Positions 1 through 6,791 of a stretch of DNA of 64,000 nt are shown here, piece by piece. The notes beneath the pieces were generated by a model. The model made no database searches. It worked only from the letters and a program-made list of their open reading frames with translations, and was not told where the DNA came from. Source of the DNA: an uncultured Olsenella sp. GTDB lineage: Bacteria > Actinomycetota > Coriobacteriia > Coriobacteriales > Atopobiaceae. The stretch is taken from positions 22,112-86,111 of the forward strand of contig CASEVE010000007.1 in the NCBI GenBank assembly GCA_949291295.1, read 5' to 3'. How positions within the stretch are numbered: the first letter of the stretch is position 1; each line of letters begins with the position of its first letter. A program made the position numbers and the translations under genes.

Positions 1-607
1 CGCCGGCGAGGTCGCAGGCAAAGCCCAGCGCGACGGTGCCGCCGCCGAGCAGGTACTGGTGCACGTCCACGCGGGCGTCGCGCGCCGCGGAGATGCCCAC
101 GCTCTCGAGGTGCTGCTGGTCTGCGCCCACACCCACGTACTCGTGCAGGTGGACGCGCGCGCCGGCCTCGACGATGATGCGCACGAGAGACGCGGACGTG
201 CCGGCCTCGCCGTCCTTCTCGCCCGCGCCCGCGGCCACGACGATGGTGGCCTCGGCGCCGGAGCGCACCATCACGCCGGTGTCGGCGACGTCGCCCGCGC
301 CCACGGCAACCACGATCGGCTCCTCGCGCTTCTCGCCGCGCGGGACCTCCACGTAGCGCGCGCCCTTCGCCTGGGACTCCACCCAGTCGGTGACCTCGCG
401 ACCCATGCCGCACTCCACGCCCTCAAAGAGGCGCGGTAGCGAGAAGTACACGTCGCCGGCACGGCTGTGCGCGGGCACCGTGAGCGTGATGTCGTTCGTG
501 CGTAGGCGGTTCCACGTCTGCGCGGGGGCAACGTTGACGCGCTCGAGGGTAATCTCGGGCGTCGCGGCGCAAGCGGCCTTCACAGCCGCGTTCTTCTCGG
601 CCATCAT
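1..607 (-). CDS. sufD: SufD, Fe-S cluster assembly protein (partial, C-terminus outside window)
   Basis: Reading leftward from an ATGATG start at 607-602, the frame stays open to the window edge and gives about 200 residues beginning MMAEKNAAVKAACAATPEI. The rest (VPAHSRAGDVYFSLPRLFEG, then a run of beta-helix-like segments) fits the SufD/SufB family. SufD partners SufB in the SufBC2D scaffold that builds Fe-S clusters in the cytoplasm. The start overlaps the sufB stop, so translation is coupled. A GGAAGGGG ribosome site lies 7 bases before the first ATG; the second ATG is the alternative start. The conserved C-terminal half is off-window, so completeness cannot be judged. Confidence 0.85.
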   Translation of the reverse strand, partial: MMAEKNAAVKAACAATPEITLERVNVAPAQTWNRLRTNDITLTVPAHSRAGDVYFSLPRLFEGVECGMGREVTDWVESQAKGARYVEVPRGEKREEPIVVAVGAGDVADTGVMVRSGAEATIVVAAGAGEKDGEAGTSASLVRIIVEAGARVHLHEYVGVGADQQHLESVGISAARDARVDVHQYLLGGGTVALGFACDLAG

Positions 608-2031
608 CCGATCGCCCCTTCCATCTCGAGCTTGATGAGGTTGTTCATCTCCACGGCGTACTCCATCGGGAGCTCCTTGGAGACGGGGTTGGCAAAGCCG
701 TTGACCACGAGCGTGCGCGCCTCGGCCTCGGAGCAGCCGCGGCTCATGAGGTAGAGCACCGTGTCGTCCGAGATGCGGCCGATCGTGGCCTCGTGGCCCA
801 CCTGTGCGGTGGCGTTGCGCACGTCCATCGCGGGGATGGTGTCGGAGCGGGAGATGTCGTCGAGCATGAGGCTCTGGCAGCTCACGCTGCAGCGCGCGCG
901 GTCCGCGTGGCGGCCAATGACCACGGAGCTGCGGAACGTGTTCACGCCGCCGTCCTTGGAGATGGACTTCGTGGAGACGGACGCCGTCGTGTCCGCGCCG
1001 TTCATGATCACCTTGCAGCCGGTGTCCAGGTCCTGCGTGGCGCCGGCGAAGGTGATGCCGGTGAACTCGCAGATACCGCGGTCGCCCGCCATGATGGTGG
1101 TGGGGTAGAGGTAGCTCACGTGGCTGCCAAAGGAGCCGGAGACCCACTCCATCTTGGAGTCCGCGCCGATCCTCGCGCGCTTGGTGTTGAGGTTGTACAT
1201 GTTCTTGGACCAGTTCTCGATCGTGGAGTAGCGCAGGCGCGCGCCGTCCTTCACGAAGAGCTCAACGGCGCCGGCGTGGAGGTTGGCCTCGTAGTACTTG
1301 GGCGCGGAGCAGCCCTCGATGAAGTGCAGGTCGGCGCCGGGCTCCACGATGATGAGCGTGTGCTCAAACTGGCCCGCGCCCGCGGCGTTGAGGCGGAAGT
1401 AGCTCTGCAGCGGGTAGGGCAGCGTCACGCCGGCGGGCACGTAGACAAAGGAGCCGCCCGACCACACGGCGTAGTGCAGCGCGGCAAACTTGTGGTCGGT
1501 GGGCGGGATCAGCGTGCCAAAGTACTCGTGCACCACCGGCTCCCACGTGGGGTCGTGGAGGGCGTCCTCGATCGTGGTGTAGATGACGCCCTGCTCGGCC
1601 ACCTCCTCGCGCATGTTGTGGTAGACGATCTCCGAGTCGTACTGGGCGCCCACGCCGGCGAGGCTCTCGCGCTCGGCCTCGGGGATGCCCAGGCGCTCGA
1701 AGGTGTCCTTGATGTCCTCGGGGACGTCGTCCCAGCTCTTGGCCTGCTTGGTCTTGGGCGAGACGTACGTGGAGATGTGGTCCAGGTCCAGGCCTTCGAT
1801 GCTCGGGCCCCAGTTCTCCGCCATCGGGCGCGCGTGGTAGAGGTCGAGCGCGCGCAGGCGTATCTCGAGCATCCACTCGGGCTCGTCCTTCTTCGCGGAG
1901 ATCGCACGGACGATCTCCGGCGTCAGGCCGTCGTCGTAGCGCTCGTAGCCCTCCTCGGACTTGGTGAAGTCATAGAGGGAGCGATCGACGTCTGCGACCT
2001 GCGTGCGGTTCTTGCTGCGCTCGTCGCTCAC
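604..2031 (-). CDS. sufB: SufB, Fe-S cluster assembly scaffold subunit
   Basis: 475 residues, the usual SufB length. Family landmarks include EGCSAPKYYEANLHAG, STIENWSKNMYNLNTKRA, ICEFTGITFAGATQDLDTG and the C-terminal SRGCSEAEARTLVVNGF. With SufC and SufD it forms the cytoplasmic complex on which clusters are assembled before transfer to apoproteins; in this window NadA, PflA and the hydrogenase would be clients. The start is GTG at 2031, overlapping the sufC stop as GTGA, and the stop overlaps the sufD start, so the three genes form one tightly coupled operon in the order C-B-D. SufS and SufU, if present, lie beyond the left edge. Confidence 0.97.
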   Translation of the reverse strand: MSDERSKNRTQVADVDRSLYDFTKSEEGYERYDDGLTPEIVRAISAKKDEPEWMLEIRLRALDLYHARPMAENWGPSIEGLDLDHISTYVSPKTKQAKSWDDVPEDIKDTFERLGIPEAERESLAGVGAQYDSEIVYHNMREEVAEQGVIYTTIEDALHDPTWEPVVHEYFGTLIPPTDHKFAALHYAVWSGGSFVYVPAGVTLPYPLQSYFRLNAAGAGQFEHTLIIVEPGADLHFIEGCSAPKYYEANLHAGAVELFVKDGARLRYSTIENWSKNMYNLNTKRARIGADSKMEWVSGSFGSHVSYLYPTTIMAGDRGICEFTGITFAGATQDLDTGCKVIMNGADTTASVSTKSISKDGGVNTFRSSVVIGRHADRARCSVSCQSLMLDDISRSDTIPAMDVRNATAQVGHEATIGRISDDTVLYLMSRGCSEAEARTLVVNGFANPVSKELPMEYAVEMNNLIKLEMEGAIG

Positions 2032-2837
2032 TCGGCATCACCGACCATGGGGCAGCCCGGACACTCGGCGCAGGCCGCGTCGTCCTTCTCGCCCGCGCGC
2101 TCAAAGCGCTCGAAGCCGTTCTTGTCGATGTCCGCGATGAGGTCCGCCGGGCCCTCGGCCACCATGCGGCCGTGCACCATGACGTGCGTGCGGTCCACCT
2201 CCAGGCGCTCGAGGATGCGCGTGTTGTGCGTGATCACGATCAGCGCGCCGCCCACCTGCTCGCGGTAGGCCTGGATGCCACGGGAGACGATGCCCAGCGC
2301 GTCCACGTCGAGGCCCGAGTCGGTCTCGTCGAGGATGGCCAGCTTGGGCTGGAGCAGCAGGAGCTGCAACATCTCGATCTTCTTCTTCTCGCCGCCGGAG
2401 AAGCCCACGTTGAGCTCGCGCATGAGGAAGCCCTGGTCGAGCTCAAGCTGGTCGGCGATGGCGCCCACGCGCTCGCGGAACTTGCGCGCGGTGGTCTTGA
2501 GCTCCGGGCGCATCTGGCAGATGGAGCGCAGGAAGCTGTAGAGCGGCACTCCGGGCACCTCCACGGGCGCCTGGTAGGAGAGGAAGATGCCGGCGAGCGA
2601 GCGCTTGTCGGCGGAGAGCTCGGTGACGTCCGAGCCGTCGAACTCGATGCGGCCCTCGGTCACGTGGTAGGCGGGGTCACCCATGATGACGTGGCCGAGC
2701 GTGGACTTGCCAGCGCCGTTGGGACCCATGAGGACGTGGCACTCGCCGGCGCCCACGGCCAGGTCGACGCCGTGCAGGATGGGCTTGTCCTCGGTGCCCG
2801 CAGAGAGGGCGCTCACGTTGAGCAGCTGAGATGCCAT
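2028..2837 (-). CDS. sufC: SufC, Fe-S assembly ATPase
   Basis: ABC-type ATPase of 269 residues that powers the SufBCD scaffold. Visible motifs are Walker A GPNGAGKST, signature NVGFSGGEKKK, Walker B LAILDETDSGLD and switch ITHNTRI. I start it at the ATG at 2837 (MASQLLNV), which has AGAAAGG nine bases upstream; an in-frame ATG seven codons earlier (2858) has no comparable ribosome site. The C-terminus ends in a CAECPGCPM cluster, an unusual cysteine-rich tail for SufC that could be a metal or cluster contact. It is the first gene of the operon; a 25-bp palindrome about 150 bases upstream is a candidate control site. Confidence 0.95.
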   Translation of the reverse strand: MASQLLNVSALSAGTEDKPILHGVDLAVGAGECHVLMGPNGAGKSTLGHVIMGDPAYHVTEGRIEFDGSDVTELSADKRSLAGIFLSYQAPVEVPGVPLYSFLRSICQMRPELKTTARKFRERVGAIADQLELDQGFLMRELNVGFSGGEKKKIEMLQLLLLQPKLAILDETDSGLDVDALGIVSRGIQAYREQVGGALIVITHNTRILERLEVDRTHVMVHGRMVAEGPADLIADIDKNGFERFERAGEKDDAACAECPGCPMVGDAE

Positions 2838-2987
2838 GTCAAAGCCTTTCTTGTGCAAATGCGTGCAACGGGCCGACCCCGCGCACGCGCTTCTCGCGGG
2901 CTCACCCGCGTCTTGTTTTGCCTAATTCATAGTAATGAGTGGGGAATTAAAGACAAGGCTCCGCCGAGAAAAAACTGCCCGTTCATG

Positions 2988-3012
2988 ATAAATCCTACTT
3001 GCTTGGAGGTAT
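2988..3012 (-). promoter_or_regulatory. Candidate Rrf2/IscR-type operator upstream of sufC
   Basis: A 25-bp imperfect palindrome: arms ATAAATCCTA and TTGGAGGTAT around CTTGC, 7 of 10 positions symmetric, with ATA/TAT ends and AT-rich context. The length and ATA...TAT frame match the known IscR type-1 site architecture. On the minus strand a TTGAAA that could serve as a -35 element overlaps its end. The regulator gene is not in the window, so assignment to an Rrf2 protein is inference. Confidence 0.4.
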
Positions 3013-3107
3013 TTCAACCGGGACTTTTCCGCCGCGTTACGTAAGCGTCCTGCGCGAGCGGCGAGAATTACGATGTCGCGGGGCGGTCGTTGGGAGGATT
3101 TTGTCGC

Positions 3108-4076
3108 ATGGATGCTTGGAAGCGGCTGGGAGGCTTCATCGGGAGCCACATGGCGTTTGTCTCGCCTGCATGCGTGGTGCTTGGCGTGCTGTTTCCCCAG
3201 ATTGCGATCATGAGGCCGCTTGTGACGCCGCTCTTTGCGTTCATGACGTTTCAGAGCTCGCTTTCCAACACGTTTGGCAACCTCTGGCGGGCCCTGCGCC
3301 ACCCGAAGCCGATGCTCGTCTCGCTCCTTCTGGCTTCTGTGGCCATGCCCTGCGCGGCGTGCGTGCTGGGAACCCTGCTCTTTGGGGGCGATCCCAATCT
3401 TGTCTGCGGTATCGTTCTCGAGTACAGCGTGCCTGTGGCGGTGGTGTCTGCCATGTGGACCAACATGCTCGGAGGCGACCCGGCGTTGTCGCTGGCAACG
3501 ATTCTTCTCTCCACGGTTGCCGCGCCCGTCACGATTCCCGTGACGCTGCACGTTCTTCTGGGTCAGACGGTCGAGGTGGACGCCGCGCGGATGATGGGGG
3601 AGATGGCCGTTTCCATAGCGCTGCCGGCGCTGATGGGCACACTGCTCAACGACCTCTCGCGTGGCCGTGCGGCACGTGAGGTCTCCCCGGTGATTGCCCC
3701 CGCGGCAAAGATCGCCCTTGTGCTCGTCATTTTGTGCAACTCAACGGGCGTGGCTCCCTATGTGCGCGACCTTACACCGACGCTTGTTGGAGTGGCGGCG
3801 TTTATCTGTGTGTTCTCTGCGTTTGGGTATGTGGTTGGATTGCTTGTCGCTCGCGCGATGCGTCGGCCGCACGACCAGGTGGTCTCGATGACCTATCTTG
3901 TGGGAATGCGCAACATCTCTGCGGGCGCGGTCATCGCTGGGGAGTACTTTCCCGGGGAGGTGATGTTTCCCGTGGTCATAGGCACGCTCTTTCAGCAGGT
4001 GCTTGCGGCGTCGTTTGGTTCCGTGCTGCGTCATGTGCGGACGGGAGGCCCTTTGGCTGGGTGGGGCCAAAATTAA
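3108..4076 (+). CDS. Bile acid:sodium symporter (SBF/BASS) family membrane protein
   Basis: 322 residues with about nine to ten hydrophobic segments starting near residue 15. The repeated internal pattern (FMTFQSSL, then GMRNISAGAVIAGEYFPGEVMFPVV late in the chain) resembles the SBF fold shared by bile-acid and arsenite/pantoate carriers. It would move an organic anion across the cytoplasmic membrane; the substrate cannot be read from sequence. I choose ATG 3108 because GGGAGGA sits nine bases upstream; an earlier TTG at 3090 lacks a site. The stop codon lies inside the left arm of a long inverted repeat. The BSH at 46983 makes bile-related transport tempting, but it is 43 kb away. Confidence 0.75.
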   Translation: MDAWKRLGGFIGSHMAFVSPACVVLGVLFPQIAIMRPLVTPLFAFMTFQSSLSNTFGNLWRALRHPKPMLVSLLLASVAMPCAACVLGTLLFGGDPNLVCGIVLEYSVPVAVVSAMWTNMLGGDPALSLATILLSTVAAPVTIPVTLHVLLGQTVEVDAARMMGEMAVSIALPALMGTLLNDLSRGRAAREVSPVIAPAAKIALVLVILCNSTGVAPYVRDLTPTLVGVAAFICVFSAFGYVVGLLVARAMRRPHDQVVSMTYLVGMRNISAGAVIAGEYFPGEVMFPVVIGTLFQQVLAASFGSVLRHVRTGGPLAGWGQN

Positions 4077-4160
4077 CGGACATTGGTTTACTGAAAAATG
4101 AGAGTCAACTGGGCTTTTGTTGCCAAATTGCGGTTTTTCAGCTAACCAATGTCCGTTAAT
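4072..4160. repeat. Long inverted repeat (27-bp arms) between convergent genes
   Basis: The left arm at 4072-4098 begins ATTAACGGACATTGG and runs into CTGAAAAA. The right arm at 4134-4160 is its reverse complement except for two bases near the middle, with a 35-nt spacer between. It is AT-rich against its surroundings. It lies where the symporter-family gene and a minus-strand peptide gene converge, so it can terminate both. The arm length exceeds a normal terminator and suggests a small non-autonomous element or a structured RNA. Confidence 0.7.
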
Positions 4161-4175
4161 TATCAAGGGGGTCGA

Positions 4176-4271
4176 CTAGCGGTGCGTGCGATGGCCGCGA
4201 GGCCGACCGCTGTCGAGGATGACGGCGAGGCCGGCGAGCACCACAACCGCGATAAAGATGACCTTCTTCAT
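4176..4271 (-). CDS. 31-residue putative membrane peptide
   Basis: A very short frame starting ATG at 4271 with a near-perfect ribosome site AAAAGGAGG five bases upstream. The product begins MKKVIFIAVVVLAGLAVILD and ends in a basic tail rich in Arg and His. Two lysines, a hydrophobic stretch of about 17 residues and a positive tail suggest a single-span membrane peptide or the start of an exported peptide. No family is recognised. The strong ribosome site, the absence of any competing gene on that strand and the inverted repeat just downstream support it. Expression is unproven. Confidence 0.5.
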   Translation of the reverse strand: MKKVIFIAVVVLAGLAVILDSGRPRGHRTHR

Positions 4272-4435
4272 GGAAACCTCCTTTTGGCCGCTGTTTGACT
4301 ACCATCCTCGCGTTTGGCATGACGAGGGGCCATCGAAGCACCTTACTGCTGGCTTTCGGTTTTGTAAGGTTCTGCCTTCATCCGCGTGGGACACAAAAGC
4401 GGTTGTGAGGCCGAAGTTGTTTTGGGTCCGTACGC

Positions 4436-4441
4436 TATACT
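4436..4441 (+). promoter_or_regulatory. Likely -10 element for hisS
   Basis: TATACT lies 39 bases before the hisS start codon, within an AT-richer patch. No convincing TTGACA-like -35 sits at normal spacing. I see no T-box antiterminator signature in the 200 bases upstream. Confidence 0.4.
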
Positions 4442-4480
4442 TAGACGCCGAAAACGACGAGTTGTGAGAAGGGACCCGCG

Positions 4481-5797
4481 ATGGGACAGAAGGTTCAGGG
4501 CACCGAGGACCTCTATGGTGGCTACATGCGCGCCTGGCAGCGCATGCAGGACGTGGCGCGCGAGCTCTTTGGCGCCTACGGCTTTGACATGATCGAGACG
4601 CCGGCCATCGAGCAGGTTGACACCTTCGTGCACGGCATTGGCGAGTCCACGGACGTGGTGCGCAAGGAGATGTTCCGCGTGGTCTCCGGCGCGCTCTTCG
4701 GCGACCTTCTGGAGAAGGGCACCGAGGCGGGCCTCAAGCCCCGCCAGCGCATGGCCATGCGCCCCGAGGGCACGGCCGGTGTGGTGCGCGCCGCGGTGGA
4801 GAATAACTTTGTGCCGCAGGGTGCCGCTCCGGCCAAGCTCTGGTACGCCGAGGCGATGTTTCGCGGCGAGCGCCCGCAGAAGGGCCGCCTGCGCCAGTTC
4901 CACCAGGTGGGCGTCGAGTGGCTCGGCGCGAGCGATCCGGCGGCGGACGCCGAGTGCATCATCATGCTCATGGAGTACTTTGAGCGCCTGGGCTTTGCCC
5001 GCGAGAACATGCGTCTTGTTATCAACTCGATGGGCGACGCCGCGTGCCGCCCCGCCTATCGCGAGAAGGTCCGTGCGTTCATCCTGGACCACAAGGACGA
5101 GATGTGCGAGGACTGCCTCGAGCGAGCGCAGATCAACCCCCTGCGCGCCTTCGACTGCAAGAACGACCACTGCCGCGAGATTATGAAGGACGCGCCGCTC
5201 GCGCCGGACAACCTCTGCGAGGAGTGCGCGGCCCACTACGCTGCCGTCAAGCGCTACCTGGACGCGGCCGGCGTGGCCTACGTCGAGGACCCCACGCTGG
5301 TGCGCGGCCTTGACTACTACACGCGCACGGTCTTCGAGGTGGAGGCCGTGGGCTCGGGCGTGGGTGCCATCGGCGGTGGCGGTCGCTACGACGGCCTCAT
5401 GGAGCTCGAGGGAGGCAAGCCCACGCCGGGCCTGGGCTTTGCGGTGGGCTTCGAGCGCATTGCGCTCGCGCTCGCGGCGGCGGGCGTCGAGATGGGCGGC
5501 GAGGAGCCGACCTGCGTCTACGTGGCCACGACCGGCGGCGAGGCGGAGCGCGCGGCGGCCTTCGAGGCGTGTCTCGCCCTGCGCAACGCAGGCGTTCGCA
5601 CCGAGGCCGACTACCAGGGTCGCTCGCTCAAGTCCCAGTTCAAGCAGGCCGACAAGCTCCGTGCACGCCTCTGCGTGGTCATCGGCGGCGACGAGGTAGC
5701 CGCCGGCGCGGCAACCCTTCGTGACATGGGCACGCACGAGCAGGTGCAGGTGCCCATGACTGAGCTGGCGGACGCGGTTCTCGCCCGCTTGGGCTAG
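4481..5797 (+). CDS. hisS: Histidyl-tRNA synthetase
   Basis: 438 residues, normal for bacterial HisRS. It charges tRNA-His with histidine in the cytoplasm. Class II motifs are visible: motif 2 in MFRGERPQKGRLRQFHQ, the histidine-A signature LVRGLDYYTRTVFE, the glycine-rich GGGGRYDGL and motif 3 GLGFAVGFERIAL. The C-terminal anticodon-binding domain starts near residue 335 (PTCVYVATTGGEAER). The start ATG has a GAGAAGGGA site. In many bacteria aspS follows; here a tandem repeat and an rluA-type gene follow instead. Confidence 0.97.
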   Translation: MGQKVQGTEDLYGGYMRAWQRMQDVARELFGAYGFDMIETPAIEQVDTFVHGIGESTDVVRKEMFRVVSGALFGDLLEKGTEAGLKPRQRMAMRPEGTAGVVRAAVENNFVPQGAAPAKLWYAEAMFRGERPQKGRLRQFHQVGVEWLGASDPAADAECIIMLMEYFERLGFARENMRLVINSMGDAACRPAYREKVRAFILDHKDEMCEDCLERAQINPLRAFDCKNDHCREIMKDAPLAPDNLCEECAAHYAAVKRYLDAAGVAYVEDPTLVRGLDYYTRTVFEVEAVGSGVGAIGGGGRYDGLMELEGGKPTPGLGFAVGFERIALALAAAGVEMGGEEPTCVYVATTGGEAERAAAFEACLALRNAGVRTEADYQGRSLKSQFKQADKLRARLCVVIGGDEVAAGAATLRDMGTHEQVQVPMTELADAVLARLG

Positions 5798-5844
5798 GGG
5801 TGCTTGGGCTCGGGGTCCTTCTCGCCGCGGTGTCTAGCCAGACT

Positions 5845-5992
5845 GTCGGTTTGGGTCCACTCCCTGAAATCTGGGGACGCTTCCCGACGCTTTTGCGTCG
5901 CAAGACGTCGGTTTGAGTCCACGCAAGGCAGCCCGGGGACGCTTCCCGACGCTTCCAAGCCACAATCTGTCGGCACGGGTCCACAAACCTGA
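5845..5992. repeat. Tandem repeat, 62-bp period, 2.4 copies
   Basis: Units start with GTCGG at 5845, 5907 and 5969, exactly 62 bases apart. The first two share GTCGGTTTGnGTCCAC and GGGGACGCTTCCCGACGCTT with a variable middle; the third is partial (GTCGGCACGGGTCCAC). A related pair with the same 62-base spacing lies at 15893-15970. No coding potential is evident. Confidence 0.75.
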
Positions 5993-6005
5993 GGTGTGGT
6001 ACGGC

Positions 6006-6665
6006 ATGGACGATCTGCGCGTCATATACGAGGACGAGGTCCTTCTCGCCTGCGACAAGCCGGCGGGGATCATCGTGCACGCCGACGGCACGGGCACGCG
6101 CACGCTCACGGACGCCGTGGCGGCTCACCTGGCCGCCGAGGGCCGCTCCGACGTGCGTCCACAGGCGATCCAGCGACTTGACCGCGAGACCACGGGGCTC
6201 GTGCTCTTCTCGCTCGACTCCGCCCTGCAGCCGGCGCTCGACGCGCAGGTGGCGGGCCATGACATGCGCAAGACCTACCTCGCCGTGGTGGCAGGCCGCG
6301 TTCCCTGGGCCGAGAAGACCGTGCGTGCGCCCATCGGCCGCGACCGCCACGATGCGCGCCGCATGCGCGCCTGCCGCCCTGGCCAGGGCAAGCCCGCCGA
6401 GACCCGCATCTGGCGCGTTGCCGAGAAAAACGGGCGCACGCTGCTCAGGGTAGAGCTCGTGACCGGGCGGCGGCACCAGATTCGCGTGCACTTGGCCTCG
6501 ATCGGGCACCCCATCGTGGGCGACGCCCTCTACGGTGGTGCGAGAAGCACCGCGGGCCTTTTGCTCCACGCCTGGCGCGAGGACGTGGTGCATCCCGTGA
6601 CCGGGGAGCTCCTTTACCTTGAGACCCCCTGGCCGACGCGCCTCTGGCCGGAGCGCGACCAATAA
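6006..6665 (+). CDS. RluA-family pseudouridine synthase
   Basis: 219 residues, which isomerises a uridine in rRNA or tRNA to pseudouridine. The catalytic motif IQRLDRETTGL carries the essential Asp at residue 59. The typical late motif GRRHQIRVHLASIGHPIVGDALYGG is present. There is no N-terminal S4 domain, so it is the compact RluA-type layout rather than RluD. The start ATG 6006 follows a GAGGTG site; earlier in-frame codons fall in the upstream repeat. The stop codon lies inside a 24-bp tandem repeat. The exact RNA target cannot be assigned. Confidence 0.88.
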   Translation: MDDLRVIYEDEVLLACDKPAGIIVHADGTGTRTLTDAVAAHLAAEGRSDVRPQAIQRLDRETTGLVLFSLDSALQPALDAQVAGHDMRKTYLAVVAGRVPWAEKTVRAPIGRDRHDARRMRACRPGQGKPAETRIWRVAEKNGRTLLRVELVTGRRHQIRVHLASIGHPIVGDALYGGARSTAGLLLHAWREDVVHPVTGELLYLETPWPTRLWPERDQ

Positions 6666-6709
6666 ACTTGTCGCCAGCGTCACATATAAACTTGGCGCCA
6701 GCGTTACAT
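6662..6709. promoter_or_regulatory. 24-bp tandem direct repeat upstream of the hydrogenase gene
   Basis: Two adjacent 24-base units, each of the form ATAAACTTGnCGCCAGCG then TyACAT, differ at two positions. They end ten bases before a candidate extended -10, TGCGATACT at 6716-6724, with no good -35 box. Such placement is typical of an activator or redox regulator site. The regulator is unknown. Confidence 0.5.
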
Positions 6710-6791
6710 GCGCTGTGCGATACTAGACAGTTAGAGATAGCGCTTCTGAGGGGGAGCGCCGGACGGCACACGACTCATGAGAGGGGCAACG

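Noticed and set aside
2922..3551. 209-residue minus-strand frame between sufC and the symporter gene
   Set aside because: Histidine/arginine-rich shadow of the symporter gene with no ribosome site.
4272..4480. T-box leader for hisS
   Set aside because: No conserved T-box antiterminator bulge sequence and the space is short.
5845..5992. CRISPR array
   Set aside because: Only 2.4 units, both the repeat and middle parts diverge, and no cas genes are present. The arrays at 30305 and 55880 are rejected for the same reasons.
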